A DNA stretch of 64,000 nucleotides from Brachionus plicatilis (Eukaryota > Rotifera > Eurotatoria > Ploima > Brachionidae), in contig QEOQ01000092.1 in assembly GCA_010279815.1 (NCBI GenBank), forward strand, positions 944,299 to 1,008,298. The letters run 5' to 3'. This document shows positions 1 through 13,110 of this stretch, in pieces; the stretch's first letter is position 1, and each line of letters starts with the position of its first letter. The notes beneath the pieces are model-generated. The model had not been told where the DNA came from. It did no database searches and worked only from the letters and a program-made list of their open reading frames with translations. Made by a program: the position numbers and the translations under genes.

Positions 1-545
1 GAACATAGTTTTTATAAACTATGACAAGAACAAGAAAGTACTATTATTAATATTGATATTTTAGAAAAGAAAATATTATTTGTATCGTTTTAACATTTAA
101 ATTAATAAAAAAATTTTTGTTTGTTTTACCTTATTAATAAATTATTTGCTTTAATTTAAATTTTTATACAGTTTTAATTATATGTTTAAATGATTCATAC
201 TTTAGTGTTTAGATTTCAATTAATATTGTCTGTAAGTCTTTTAAACGTATAAAATTATAAAATTGGGGTCTTAAGGGGGTCAGGTTTTTAAACTTATAAA
301 AAAAATGAAAAATCTTGGAAAAACACCAATTTAATTTCAATTCCAAGCAAATTTAAAATTTAAAATGACATCTTGAAACATTAAAAAATATTGAGTTACA
401 TTTAAATGAGCATTCGTTTTTTTGAAATTAACAATAATAATTTTTAGCATTAATTCTTATTAACGCGCTTTAATTATATTAAACGTACATTAAATATTGT
501 AATTAATTTAATTAATTTTATTTATGAGCATTATTAATTTGTACT
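1..545. other. AT-rich flank, no gene seen
   Basis: Low-complexity AT-rich sequence with a short G-rich patch near 266-290. No coding or RNA feature is recognisable. Confidence 0.5.
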
Positions 546-902
546 TTGAATAAAGAAGTAAAGGCAAACGAAAATGACAATCAAACATTGTATAATTTAC
601 CAGCAAATGATACAATTAAGATTTCTGATAAAGAAATGCATCGTTATGACAATGGTAGATTCAATTCATTTTCCACATTCAAAAATGTACAATTTGGTAT
701 AGGTGTGTTTGAACAACGATTGGAAAAAAGTACTTGTAGCTGTCCTGGATTCTTAAAAAATTACATGTGTAAACATATCATTGGGATGTCAATAAGATTG
801 ACATACTGCAAACCACCACCTGAAGCCAAAAATATAGAAATTGGTAGCAAATGTAAAAGAGTCATACCTGTAAAAGCAAAAAGTGCTTTACTAGTGCAAT
901 AA
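528..902 (+). pseudogene. SWIM zinc-finger fragment, transposase-tail-like
   Basis: The frame is open from 528 to a TAA at 900-902 but contains no usable ATG; a TGA at 525-527 closes it upstream. The translation carries a SWIM-type zinc finger of the form CxC-x8-CxH (CSCPGFLKNYMCKH), about 55-70 residues from the 5' end of the open stretch, followed by a short basic tail. SWIM fingers of this kind commonly sit near the C-terminus of Mutator-like (MULE) transposases and in proteins derived from them. No transposase catalytic domain is visible upstream. This is probably the last exon or a 5'-truncated remnant of such a gene. It lies on the opposite strand within, or beside, the intron that follows the last visible dynein exon. 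That it is a mobile-element relic rather than a live host gene is inference. Confidence 0.5.
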
Positions 903-1291
903 TATTTTGATTAATGTTATTTTCTTATAAATCTTATGTTCATTTTTTACTTTTATAATGCTTAAAAAAGTTTTTTTAAAATAATTAATGTTTGTTTCTT
1001 TACAATTTAATACTAAATAAATGATAAATTAATTGATGATATAATATATTTTTTAGTACTTTTAATTTACTGCTCATAAAATAAAAAATTAGTGTTCGTT
1101 CAGTATTATTTCAATGCTCAAATAAATACAGGCCAAAAATATTTTTGCTTTTTAAAAAATGTGGGGGATCAGAAAACTTTTAAAATTTAGTGGAGGGTCA
1201 GTGTATTAGGACCCGTTTAACTAGCCAAAATAAAACATTCACTTAAAAATATACCAAAAAGCCATTTATAATTATAAAGATTCAAAATTAC

Positions 1292-4200
1292 GTCAAGCCT
1301 ATGTTTGGTTTCAAAAAGACTTTTCTTAGCCGAATCATTCAACTGGTGTCCAAGACACTTAATCCATTCTTTGACATGATTACCAATGCTTTCGCAAACA
1401 GACCTCATGCTTAATTTTATAAAATCCACATCCTTGTATTTTGGCAACGCTTGAATTTCTTCATTGGTTTTGTAATAGAACAAAATTTTTTCATCATAAG
1501 CCACAATATTTGGATTTTTGGACGCGAATTTTTCGCACACAGCACTCTTTTCCGCTTTCCAAAGACTCCTATACTTTCTAAATTTTTCCAAATACTTTTT
1601 CACATTTTGTTTAGTTCGCTGTACATTAGCGTGTATTTGAGAAGCTAAATCATGCAGTTCCGCTCTATTGCTTACATCATGCAGGAACGTGTACAAAAAT
1701 TGTTCGTCCTGACTATCGGCTTTGACTGGCTGGCACTCTTTGCAAGAACCATTCATCCACCGCGGAAAATAGTTGGCCGCCTCGACACAGTCCCGAACCG
1801 ACTGGATAAACAGCTTGGACATGTCGTTTGGATTCGGATGAACAGCAACATCAGGCACAGCCAGAAGGGTCTCAATTTGAAAAAGTGATTCGTCTGCGTC
1901 CAGCAATTTTTGATTGAATTGGGTCAAGTTGTTGGTAATCATCTTTAGAATTGTGCTGTAAATCTCTCGTTCCCAATAGGCGTAGTAAGAGGCCATCTTT
2001 GGAGAATTGGAAGTGTTTGTTCCAAAAACAAGGCCTTCCACTTTGGTTATCAAAGGACCAATTAGCTTATACTTTTTAGACAGTTCGCCCAAGTCGTTTC
2101 TTCTCTTTGACTCAACAAAATCAAAATACTCTTTGCACTGATACAAACTTCCGTCCGGATTGGGCTCTGGCCTTTGGAACAAATTAACATTCTCAATTTC
2201 TGTCAAAAATGACTGAATATCTTTGGAGTTTTTTTTGATTTGATTGACCATAGATTCCAATTTGGAGATGTTCGAGTTTGTTTTGTTAAGGTAGTCCTGG
2301 ATGCCTAGGGCAGTCCAATTCAAGCGTTTTGCACCCGGACGGATTGAGCGCTTAAGGTCGCTCAGGTGCTCGTCCAATAGTTGGGTTTCTGAGTCGTCCA
2401 AAGACGCCAACAAAAGATGATATCTGTCCAACATTTTTCTCAAATTGTAAACATACCGGGCAAATTTGTCCTCCTTTATACAAATTTTTAGTTTTTCTTT
2501 TTCTTTTTTTCTTTTAATCATACCTGTAGGGCCAGATTTCGAGCAATTTCTGGAAGTTGGTAGCCCAATTGTTCCATGTATTTTGATTCTGTGATGATTT
2601 CGTTGATTTTGGAGTTGTAATTGAGCACATAGCGAATTTCAACACTGCGTCCTAATCAAAAAGAATTCATTAAATGCTAGAATTAAATTTGAGCCTGAAT
2701 CAGATGATTGATAGGAAGTTGATAATGACATTTAATAGAATTTTATTTATTCGGGGTTTTTGGGATTTAATTAAAAAGATGGTGCAAATACTGATGTATC
2801 CTTCGAACACATTTTTTAAGATATTCACCTTTAATAAAAAGATAAACAAAAAAAATTAATTTTTAAAAATTTTATTTTTTTGTAAAATATTTCAAATTTT
2901 TTTCATCTTTTATTCAATTATAATCAAGTGTCACTGTCCTTAAGCTCAATATTTAAAAATAAATAATTTTATTTTTACGTAAACAGTAACATTTTTGACA
3001 GGTTCAAACAAATTTTGTTAAATTTCTGCAAAACTTTTTTCAATTTAAAATATAATTTAAATATAAATTTAGAAAGAATACCAAAATTTTTCTCTTTTTT
3101 ATGCTAAATATTAATTTATAGAAAATAAAACAAACTAATACTGTATTTAAAAAAAATAAATCCACTTTTGATAAAAAGATACTTTATATTATAAAATGAA
3201 AAAAATTTAATCCAAAGTAACTTTATTTTTTCATGCCTGCTCAAATTCTGTAATTTTTGTGAAAAAATTGTCCTCAGTATAGATAACTAAAAAATAATAA
3301 ATAAAAAACTAAAATCAAGTTCGATTCTTAACTATCTTTTACTTCAATGATAGATGAAATTGAACAAAGTAATTTTGTAAAAAAAATGTGGTCTAAATAA
3401 TAAAATTTAATTTGGATCTATTTTGGATTATTCTTTATTCTGTCATAATCCATTTTCAGAAGCATTTGTTTACAGAATAAAAGCAATTCAAAATTTCGAT
3501 TTATTCAAATCGCTAAAAAGGTAGCTAAATAATTTTCTTTTAATTAAAAAAAAATTAAATTATTTAATTTTATTTTTAATTTTTAAAATGTTTTCAATAA
3601 ACCTATCAAAATTTACAATTCTATTCGATATTGTGGTGATGGTTCAACTCTTAAATATTTTTACTTTAAAATTGTCCAAAAAATAAGGAACTAATATAAA
3701 ACCAATTTCTTCTGATTTATGTGTACCATATTAAAAACATGAATGAAAAGTGAAAATTTCAACATTTTTCAACAATTTTATTTATTTATTTTAATCTCAA
3801 AATTACTGAAATTAAGCTACTCAAAAATTTTGTTTAATTTTGAAAATTTATTTTGGATGTCTCGTTAAGGTAAGATTTAAAAAAAATATATTTTTCTACT
3901 AAATAAAATTACTCTTATGAGTTTTTAATAAATTTATAGAAAAATGAGTTAAAATATTATCAAGCCACAAAATTTGTAAGAAATACCATAAAAAAAGCAA
4001 ATTATACCACTAATTTAATAACACAACCTTAATTTAATTTTCATAATTTAATAAATTAAATTAAATAAATTAAATTTTCAATCACACATTCAGTTCTTTT
4101 CCACTAATCTGGTTATATTACTAATAATTTCTATTTTAAATAATATTTTGATTGCTATAAACATATATTTAATAAAATAATATCAAAAGAAGTATAAAAT

Positions 4201-7200
4201 ATAACAAAATAAAAAAATATTCATTAAATTTTTTCTGGGGTGAAGTTTTTACATGAGTTAATTAATTAAATGAATTAGTTATTTATTTATTTATTTATTA
4301 TAGAATTAGTTATTTTGTTAACTCATTTTTTTATGCTTCAATATTGTGATGAAAAGAAAAAATATGAACATAAAAATAAAAAGTGTTAATCAATTAATTA
4401 ATTAAAAAATGACTTATTCTCTTTAAAACTTAATAGATAATTTTAACTTATGTTTTGTTTCAAAAAATAGTTAGGCTTAACTCGACCATGTCAGAAATGA
4501 CATGCTTATAATGAATGACAGTTTAAATCAAAAATATTCAATTAATTAATTAACTTTTTTTTGTAAATTTTGCTTAAATCCTTTTCTTTTTAATAAAAAC
4601 TTTAATTGAACAATTATTCTTTTTTTAAAAACACCAATGTGAAAATCACCTTTTATTTTGAAACCAAAAATTCAATTAAAAAATTGAGTTAGAAAAAATG
4701 AGTTAAAAAAATGAGTTATTTTTTGATTAACTCATTTTTTTTTAACTCATGTCAAAACTTCACCCCAATAAATTTTTTAACATTTATTCAAATAAAATTA
4801 TATTTTTTTTTTTCATTTGCCTGTCACAAATTTTACGTTTCTAGATATTTCCGAATCTTTTATCATCTATAATCAAAATTTTAACCTTCAAAATTAATAA
4901 TTTGTTTATTTTATCAGCTTTCAAAAATGAGTCAGCTTCAAGCCAGTTTTAATTACAAAATTAATATTTGAATTTTTTTTCCATCCCATATAGTTATTTG
5001 GGCGGCCACATTAATTTTAAGACTTTTTAAAACAAAAATTTCAATGAATTTATGACTTTAAAATAACTCTAATTTGAATAAATTTAATCAATAGAAATTT
5101 TTTTTTAATATTTTTTATACTTCTTTTGATATTATTTTATTAAATTTAAGGTTATAACAATCTAAATATAATTTAAAATAGAAATTATTGGTAATATAAC
5201 CAGATTAGTGGAAAAGAAGTGAATGTGTGATTGAAAGTTTGATTTGTGGTTGTTTTATTAAATCATTAGTATAATTTACTATTTTTGTGACTATAGTTTA
5301 CCATGGTGCTAGAAAAATAGGGCTTATATTTTTTTAACTATTATAATCTTTTTTCATGTTATAAAATAATGACATAAAATTTAGTTTTACCATACTATAA
5401 ATAAAAATCTTTAATTAAAAAAACCAAAATTATATAATATTCTTTAAAATTTTTTGGTGCTAGACTTATGTAAAAATGTCTCAAAAGTTTAAAGCTATGA
5501 ATTTCTTAAGCCCAATAACCAGCATATTATCCTGCATTATTTTTGGAAAAAGTTTCTTTTTTTCTTGAATATTTTTTTTTGTATCATAATCATAAAATTT
5601 ATTCTATAAAAAAATTATGTATATCTTTTAGAATATATTTTACATCAATTAGAATAAAATTGCTCTTTTAATTTTTATATCACTTTTTTTTATGGCACAA
5701 AATTTTTTTTTACAGTTAAAAATAAAAAGTACTTAAAAGAAAAAAACAACATCAAAATAAAGATTTTTAGAGTAAAAAAATAAATGTGAATTGATTGGGG
5801 ATTTGGTGCTTGAAATGGAAAAAGGTAATAAAAATCAAATCCTAATTAAATACCATAGATTAAAATGCCTGGTTCATATATTATAGGCGAAGTACTTAAC
5901 GCCTGTCTCGAGCCTGGCAGCTCGGAGTCTAAATTTAAGTTTAAAAAAATTCAAAAAAGTCTTTAACGATGGACCTACCTGAATCAGGATCTACATGAGC
6001 TGGCATTATGAGATTAGGGTCGATTTTATCCTTTGGTTTGACAAGCAAATTTGTTTTAAGAATATCAGGCAAAGTTGCCTCAACAATTGTATTCCATTCA
6101 GCATGTTTTGCGTCTTCGTAGGCTTTTATTTGTCTAGCAATTGATAAATAATGAGCTTTTGTCTAAGAAAAAAAATTTTTTTTTTAATTTAAATAAAATT
6201 TTTTATTTATTTCTTTTTAATTTACTTCTTTTCCTTGTTCACTATTTATAAGTTCTTCGACACTCAGAAATTTCAGCATTGGATTTTTCATTGATTTGAA
6301 TAAAAACCGTGCCCAAGCGATGGCGCCCGAAGCTGGCGGATAATTTTTGTAAACAGGAGGATTACTTTTGTATTTTTGGAATATGTCATAAATTGAATTT
6401 ATTTCGCGCACATACTGGGTCAAAATGTCGGTGAATTTTTTCATCATTTCTGTATTTATAGCCTCTCTGCTTCGAATGTTTTTAAATCTGAGCAGCATGT
6501 CGAATGCACCTTCTGCTGATCGAAGTTTTTTGAACGACTGATTGATAAAAACTTTGGCTTCGGCTTCTATTTCGCTTACTTCATGGTTAAATTCTTCCAT
6601 TTCGCGTTCCCAAGCTATAAAGTTCTTGTTAGCAAATATATCGAAAGATATTGCTTTGAATTTGTTTATTAAATTTTTGACTCGGTTTAAAACCTCTTCT
6701 ATTCTTTTGGGCTCGCCTGTCACAGCTTTTAGCTCAGGTCCAAATATGTTATAAAATTCTTCCAGGACTACAGAAATTTTTATCAGCTCATTGCAGATTA
6801 GAGCTTGATGGTCGGTTTTGTCAAACAGCTTGCGTCTATCAAACTCCCAACGAGAGTCTCGACCTGAGGCTTCTATTTTGGCTCTCACTTTGAAATACGA
6901 GTCTTTCCATTGAAGCAGCATTTTACGCGCTTCCGAACACAAACGCTGAATGTCTTGAGGTCTCAAGCTTAAAAAATAGAATCTCAATTTTTTTTTTTAT
7001 TAATTTTTTTTACACTGTAAAAAAAAGATTAATGAAAATATCACACATTATGTGAGATCAATATTTTACACATATTAAGTTATATTTAACACATTAAAAG
7101 CAGAAATTAACTTTTTTTTCTTACACAACATGGGTGATGAAAATTTTTTTTTTTGATAAAAATTTCGACAAAAATTTGTAATTCATAAATTTTAAATGTG

Positions 7201-10200
7201 TAAAATTTTTTTTTATTAAGGTCGGAAATAGTTTCGATGAGACATCAATGGATACAAATAATTATACCAAACAAACAATTCTAATATTATATTAAAAAAT
7301 TAATTTTTTTTTTACAATATAATTTTAAAGTAAATTTTTAATACAATTGTATTGTATTTAAATATCATTTTATCCATGAAAAGGATTTTTTTGAAATTAC
7401 TTAATAAGGTATTTAAGACTTAAAACTCTACATTTAAATAGATATTATTTAATTTTCGGATTCCTCAAAGAAATTTGTTCGAGAAAAATTTTTTTTCATG
7501 GAAAAAAAAAGTATCCATGACACTTTAAATAAAGAACTAAAAAGAAGAATTCCCAGCTAAAATGTGGTAAAACTTTGACTTATTATAAAGGAGAAATTTT
7601 TACCTCCATGTTGAAATTAATTAGTTTATTTACAAAATATTTATTTAAGTTATTTATTTAATAAAAATAATAATTAATTATATTATAAAATATTTCAATG
7701 ATCAAAATATAAAAAAAATAATAAAAAACAAAAAATGTGTTTGATTATTGCCTAAGTATTCCTCAACATTATTTAGCTTTTGCTTTTTCTAAATAATCTT
7801 CAATGGCAATTTATCAAGATTAACTTTTTTATCCAATTCTAGTTTATTGTATCTCGAGTTAATGTAATCGAGATTCTTAAATTTGAAATGTATTTATCTA
7901 ATAAAACAAAATTTTCAGAATTACCTATTTTCTTTATTTAAGCACTGTCATTATTTAAATTATTTGCATTCTGTAATAACCCAGTTGAAATAGTCTTGGC
8001 TTGATCTACTATTAAAATTTCTGGTTTAAAATCCTAATTGTTAACATTTTTAGTTGTTTTTATGTTGCTGTAAATATAAATTCAAAATCAAAATACAAAT
8101 ACCTTTAACCTTTAACTTTTCCACGATAAATTAAACATTTTTATTTAATTTTGTTTGAATTTTTTAGACTCGAAACTAAATATTGTTTAATATTATAAAT
8201 TGTTTTCAACAAAACTAAATTAAAATACACAAAACTAATTAATTTCCACTTGTTAAGTAAATTTTTTTTGTCCAAGATAGAATTTTTATTATTTCAACAA
8301 AAAATAATTATTTTCGAAGTACAGGTAATTAACAGCCAATATAAAGGCCATCATTTAATGGACTGACAAAAATATTCCTATTTTACTGACAAAAAACTAA
8401 ACTAGGTGACAAACAAACTACTTCACTGATAATTAAACTAATTGAGTGACAATTAAACTAACGGACTGACAGATAAACTAATTGACCGACAAATTAAATA
8501 TTTTCGGGATCACAGATTAACCAAAAAAATGGTGACTAATTTAATTAATGACTAATGACTATTATAAAGATAGGCCTCTAAAAAATGGAGTTAAAAGGGT
8601 GAAAATTTCTTACCCAAAACAGACGGAAAATATAATCAAAAACCTTTCTGGTCCCGCTAATATTTTTGGGTTAAGATGTGTAGTCTCTAATGTTGGTCAA
8701 AAGCCTAAATGCTATTTTTGTGACGATGAAAATCATAATGTAGCAAAATGTCCGGTTAAGGAATCCTTATGCGAAAAATGTCATCAAAAAGGTCATATGA
8801 CACATAAATGTACCATAGCTGAGAAATTGAAGTCGATAGAAAGACAAAAAATTGACTACAGGGAGCTCTATATAGAACAAGAAGAAATTGAAACAAACAC
8901 TGATGAAAATGTGGATGAAATGCCAAAAACCCCAGAATATCAACAAAATGCTTTTTCTTCTTTTTTTCCAGAATCATCAAATATTTAAAAAATGTATTCT
9001 GTTTCTCTCTATCATAATTTATCTAATTTTAATTTTAATATTTATCTACTTTTTAAGTTATATTATTTTAACTTTATTTTTTTCTTAATTTTTTTTTTAT
9101 TTTATTTTATTTAACTTTATTTTAATTTTTTATTTTTTTTTCTTATTTAATCTGAAGGAGCTTTAGCTCGATACAGATATACAAATAAATAAATAAACAA
9201 ATACTTATCATATAAAATAATTTCCTCTTCCATATAAAGCAAAAAAATAAATACTTATCGATAAGAAATAGAAAATGTCTAGCCAAGGATTTACCAAGAA
9301 AACGAGGAAGACCAAAGAAATCAACAACTCAGGGAAAAAAAACAAAAATAAATTAATCGTTTATAATTTTTTATATTTTGTCATTTAAATAAATATTTTC
9401 GTCACTAAAATTAGTTTTTTTTGTCTACAAATAAGGTTTTATTTTGTCAGTGAAAAATTATAAAAAAGTCATCTCAATATATAAATTTGTCAGTCGTTTA
9501 GTTTTTTTGTCAGAATAATTAGTTTTTTATAGTCAGCTAAAACAAATTAAATTAGTCACCACTTTTAGTTATTTTTGTCATCTTAAAAAAATTTAATTTG
9601 TCACCCCCAAAAAATATAGGCCCAATATAAAGCATGAAAAAGTCAAGTAAATTGAACTAATTTACATAAATTCTATATCAGCACATTCAAATTTATAAGA
9701 ATATATTAAAAAAATAATGTCTGAGGCATTTTTCATATTTTCAACCAATATGCCCTATATCCTTTAAATTTAAATCTGTTTTATAGCTTTAAATCCACAA
9801 TACTGATTTAATCAATTATAAAAATGTTTAACTTACTCTAAAATTTTTTTGATATTGATAACCTTGGTCACTCTTTCGGATAGCTCATGGGCTATTCTTT
9901 CCATTAATGGCACCATTCGTTCATCTTTATTGTAATGTCTGGATATAATCCATATCATGCGCAGAGCATTCATCATTGACGGTATGGTCTCAGTTACTAC
10001 ATTAAATGAAGTACCGTAGCATATGTTTTTAAAATGACGCTCTAAAGTGGACAAAAATCGCACATTATCTTTAGCCTCACTGTAATACTTGGCCAAGTCT
10101 TGTCTCTGACTCTCAAAGCTTGAGGCCGCAGGACTTTCAACATGAGCCAAAATTTCCAATATTCTTTTTGCCTTTTCTTGCTTAGTCTGTTCAAAAATAC

Positions 10201-11513
10201 CACTTAAACTGATGTTTCTTTCCTTCCAATAGTCAATTTCGGCCAATGGACCATCGCCTTTTGGCACTTTTCTATTCTGGGCCTCGATCGCCTCGGCAAT
10301 CTGTGTTTCCCAATCGTACACCATGGTCTCTAGAGTATTTATGAGCATTTCGTCTCTTTCAATGCCAGTCAAATCATCAGGTAGATCAATATCAGGCATT
10401 TTTAGCCGTATTTCACCTTCGATTTGACGTATGGTCAAATCTATGTGATTTACAAATTTTGACATGGTAATCAAAAATTCGTCTCTCAGAGTCGCCCTCA
10501 TTTTGGCTTCACTTTGCTTTTTCTTTTAAAATAAAAAATTATTTTTTTTTTTTTTAATAAAAAAATTAAAATAAATTCGTACTCTCATTATTTTTTCATT
10601 GTCAATTTTTTCCAAAGGAACACTTTCTTCGGCATGTTTGATGGCAAATTTTGGAAGCAATACTTCGTCCAAATCTCCTCTATAGGACAAGAGTGGGTTA
10701 TAAATTTTGTTCAACATTTGGCTGAGCATGAAAAGAGGGTGAGAGTTGAGGATGCCGAAGTCGAAAAATTGCGGCATTATATCCACAGCTTCTTCAATGG
10801 TCATTGGTAATGTGACCGTGCCGGGTGTGGTACGCAAAAAGAAGATGCATATTTTTGAGCTTAAACTTGGAGGATATGTTCCAAAGTACATGAACAAATA
10901 GGTTTTTAAAATTTTTTTTATTTCGATTTTCTGGAAAAAAAAATTTAAATTTTGAAAAATTTATTTTGTTGAAAAAATTACTGTTCTGGGCGGTTTGGGT
11001 GTTTCCTCTTCGTCGGGACTTGGTGTTTCTTCTGGATTTTCGCTTTCTTTGGGATTATCAGCATCACCAGCTGGGTTTATTGCTTTATCAGGATCTATGT
11101 CTAAACAAGTAATTTAATTAATTGTTTCTTTAGGTAGAAGAAGAAAAGCTAAAATACTTGATGGTTGCTGATCATCGTTTTCGTTCTCTTTCAAATCGAT
11201 GTCATCGACTGTTTCTTGACCAAGCATAGCCATGTATTCTTCTTCAGCTAGAAAAAAAACAATTATTTTGAATTTTTTTTTTTAATTTTAAATTACATAA
11301 TTCAACTTGAACTTCTATTTCCTCTTCTTTAATTTCTTTGTAAAAAATAAGAGCGTAATCTTCATCTTCTTCGGTTTGGTTCAAAAATTGAGCTAATCTC
11401 ATTTCGATCTCCCCATCTTCACGAGTTATGAACTCTTCGAAGACTTCCGGGTCCTTGATATCCAGCGCAGAGTACACTTTGTCTCTGAGCCAGACAAAAC
11501 GCAAATCATCCAT
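1292..11513 (-). CDS. DNAH10: Axonemal dynein heavy chain, N-terminal part (DNAH10-like), partial
   Basis: Force-generating subunit of a ciliary inner-arm dynein; this part is the tail that binds intermediate chains and the neighbouring heavy chain. Nine exons (-): 11513-11297, 11247-11158, 11100-10982, 10930-10583, 10522-9837, 6967-6226, 6162-5979, 2651-2524 and 2473-1292. All have GT-AG boundaries and the joined frame is continuous for 1,232 codons. Exons 2-3 encode an acidic, Pro-rich linker (residues about 73-142). Exons 4-9 match the DHC_N1 tail, with hallmark stretches such as KIEASGRDSRWEFDRR, LRSAEGAFDMLLRFK and KRLNWTALGI. The intron at 2474-2523 is 50 nt. The last donor, at 1291, is probable rather than certain. 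The linker, AAA+ motor and microtubule-binding stalk must lie beyond the left edge. Two introns (2.9 and 3.3 kb) are filled with inverted-repeat elements. The family is certain; assignment to DNAH10 rather than another axonemal paralogue rests on remembered similarity. Confidence 0.88.
3999..5282. repeat. Nested foldback element in dynein intron
   Basis: Outer inverted arms of roughly 160-200 bp lie at about 3999-4200 and 5118-5282. Both contain the landmark TTTTCCACTAATCTGGTTAT, one in each orientation. Inside them is a second inverted pair (TGGGGTGAAGTTTT at 4236-4260, its complement at 4743-4767), which bounds an inner element of about 530 bp. No open frame was seen. It looks like one non-autonomous DNA transposon inserted into another. 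Confidence 0.65.
8347..9621 (+). mobile_element. Mutator-like element with 11-bp target duplication
   Basis: The direct repeat CCAATATAAAG flanks the element at 8336-8346 and 9622-9632, an 11-bp target-site duplication in the size range of Mutator-like elements. The termini are inverted (GCC..ATTT..GG..TGACAAA) and are extended by irregular subterminal units of the form TGACAAA-n-AACTAA, seen at 8368-8500 and, in the opposite orientation, at 9420-9605. The interior holds a zinc-knuckle frame (8548-8988) and an AT-hook-like stretch near 9280-9340. It sits in the 2.9-kb dynein intron. No DDE transposase is visible, so it is probably non-autonomous. Confidence 0.6.
8548..8988 (+). CDS. Zinc-knuckle protein of a mobile element
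   Basis: A 146-residue frame with two cysteine/histidine knuckles in residues about 57-91: CYFCDDENHNVAKC, then CEKCHQKGHMTHKC. Both are CCHC (C-x2-C-x4-H-x4-C). This is the gag-like or ORF1-like nucleic-acid-binding module found in retroelements and in some DNA-transposon accessory proteins. The N-terminal third is basic and the tail is acidic. The first in-frame ATG is used; an ATG-like context at 8529 is out of frame. It lies wholly within the inverted-repeat element at 8347-9621, so it was carried there as cargo or is that element's own ORF. It may be the end of a longer spliced gene: no splice signal was assigned. It is antisense to the host dynein gene. Confidence 0.5.
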   Translation: MTNDYYKDRPLKNGVKRVKISYPKQTENIIKNLSGPANIFGLRCVVSNVGQKPKCYFCDDENHNVAKCPVKESLCEKCHQKGHMTHKCTIAEKLKSIERQKIDYRELYIEQEEIETNTDENVDEMPKTPEYQQNAFSSFFPESSNI

Positions 11514-13080
11514 TTGTTTTTATCTAAATAAGTTAGATATTTTTGTTATTTTAAACATTTAAAGGTTTGATTTTCAGCTAAAAAAAAAGTTTTTTTATTA
11601 ATTTTTATAATTCTGGTTGAATTTTAGAAAATTAGTGAGTGTTACTATGGAAACGTTGCTAAGTTGCAAAATATGTGTATACACATGTCATTAATTTTAA
11701 ATTCTATGCATGGAAAGGACATTTAAAAAATCTCCCTTTTTTTTAAGGCATGTGATTAAAAGAAAAAAGAATTTTATCAATTTTAAAAATATACATCCAA
11801 TAATTTGAAAAAAATTTTTTTAGATTTCAAAAAAATATTCTGTCAACAAAAAAAAATATTTTAATAGAAGTGAGTCGAAAAAATAATAAAATCATTTTTA
11901 TACTATCAAAATTTAAAATTTTTAATTCATTTGATACAGATATTTCAGAGCTAAATTTAATTATCTAAGATTCTTTTCAAAAGACAAAAAAAGACTCGCA
12001 AAAAAGCATTTCCAAATAAAGAATCCAAAAAAGGCATTTACAACAAAAGACCTCAAAAATGGCATTCCAAATAAAAACCTTAAAAAATAAACTTTTAAAA
12101 AATGGACCTCAAAAAATGAATTTGCAAAAAAGGCCATTAAATAAGCTATTTCCAAGCTGGTCTAAATAGTATGTATAGTAATCAGTCTTTTAATGCTTGG
12201 ACTTGGCTCAAAACTTGTGACTTTGAAAAACTCTGATTCTGATCCTGTTTAAAAACAGAAACTAACGGATGTTCAACAATAAATGACTCTTTTTGTTTTG
12301 TAAAAAAAAAATGCATTCCAGTCAGTCAAAATGGCTGAAATTTTATACACATAAACTAACACCTATCATGTTTAAGAAATGGGTGTTATTAACTTTCCAC
12401 CTCTAGTTATACGGGAACGGGGCCAAATCACTTAATCGGCTTAACCGACTTTTGACCAAAAATGTCCTCGAAGGTTTGAATTTTACCAATTTTTGATATA
12501 CACATATTCTGATCTGAAATTTTATGCTGATTAAAATGAGCCATAGATCATTTCTCTATCATGTTCGGTTCGAAAAATATCTTTAAAAAACCGCCAAAAA
12601 AAATGACCACTTTATAAAATTCCAAAAAAATGCTGTTTTTGATTCTTTTTGCTATAACTTTCTATAGGAACATTCGATCCAAATAAAATTTTATACAATC
12701 ATAGATGACTAAATAAGCTTTAAATAAACATATTAAATTTGTAGGTATCAATTTTGGTTTGATCAAGGAGTCAGGAATAAAACAAAATTTGGTATCTCAT
12801 TTTTAGGAATGTATTGATCTGAGTGCTTAAGGTAAAATATCTAAAAAGTATACTTAAATGAAAGCTAAATAAATCTGGTTTCTAAAGGGTGGTACTTTTG
12901 ATCTTTGAAATAAAATTAATTAAATTATGCTTTAATCTAAAAATTTTTAAAAATTTTTTTTCTTGAATTTTTTGTATTTTAACTTATTTTAAACCCTAAA
13001 AATACATTATTTTTTATCAATTATTAAAGAAAAAAAAATTTTTATATTATTTTTATTTATTATCAATCAAAAATTTTGAT
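11514..13080. other. Intergenic, no gene recognised
   Basis: Upstream of the dynein start codon. About 11,950-12,150 is a degenerate tandem array of A-rich units (AAAAAGGCATTT-like); the open frame there is repeat-derived. 12,180-12,900 is slightly richer in G+C and may be an old repeat, but I recognise no protein or RNA in it. Confidence 0.5.
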
Positions 13081-13110
13081 TTATTTATGTTAATAACATC
13101 CTTGAGCTTC

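Noticed and set aside
11961..12155. Minus-strand 64-codon frame rich in Phe
   Set aside because: Derived from degenerate A-rich tandem repeats.
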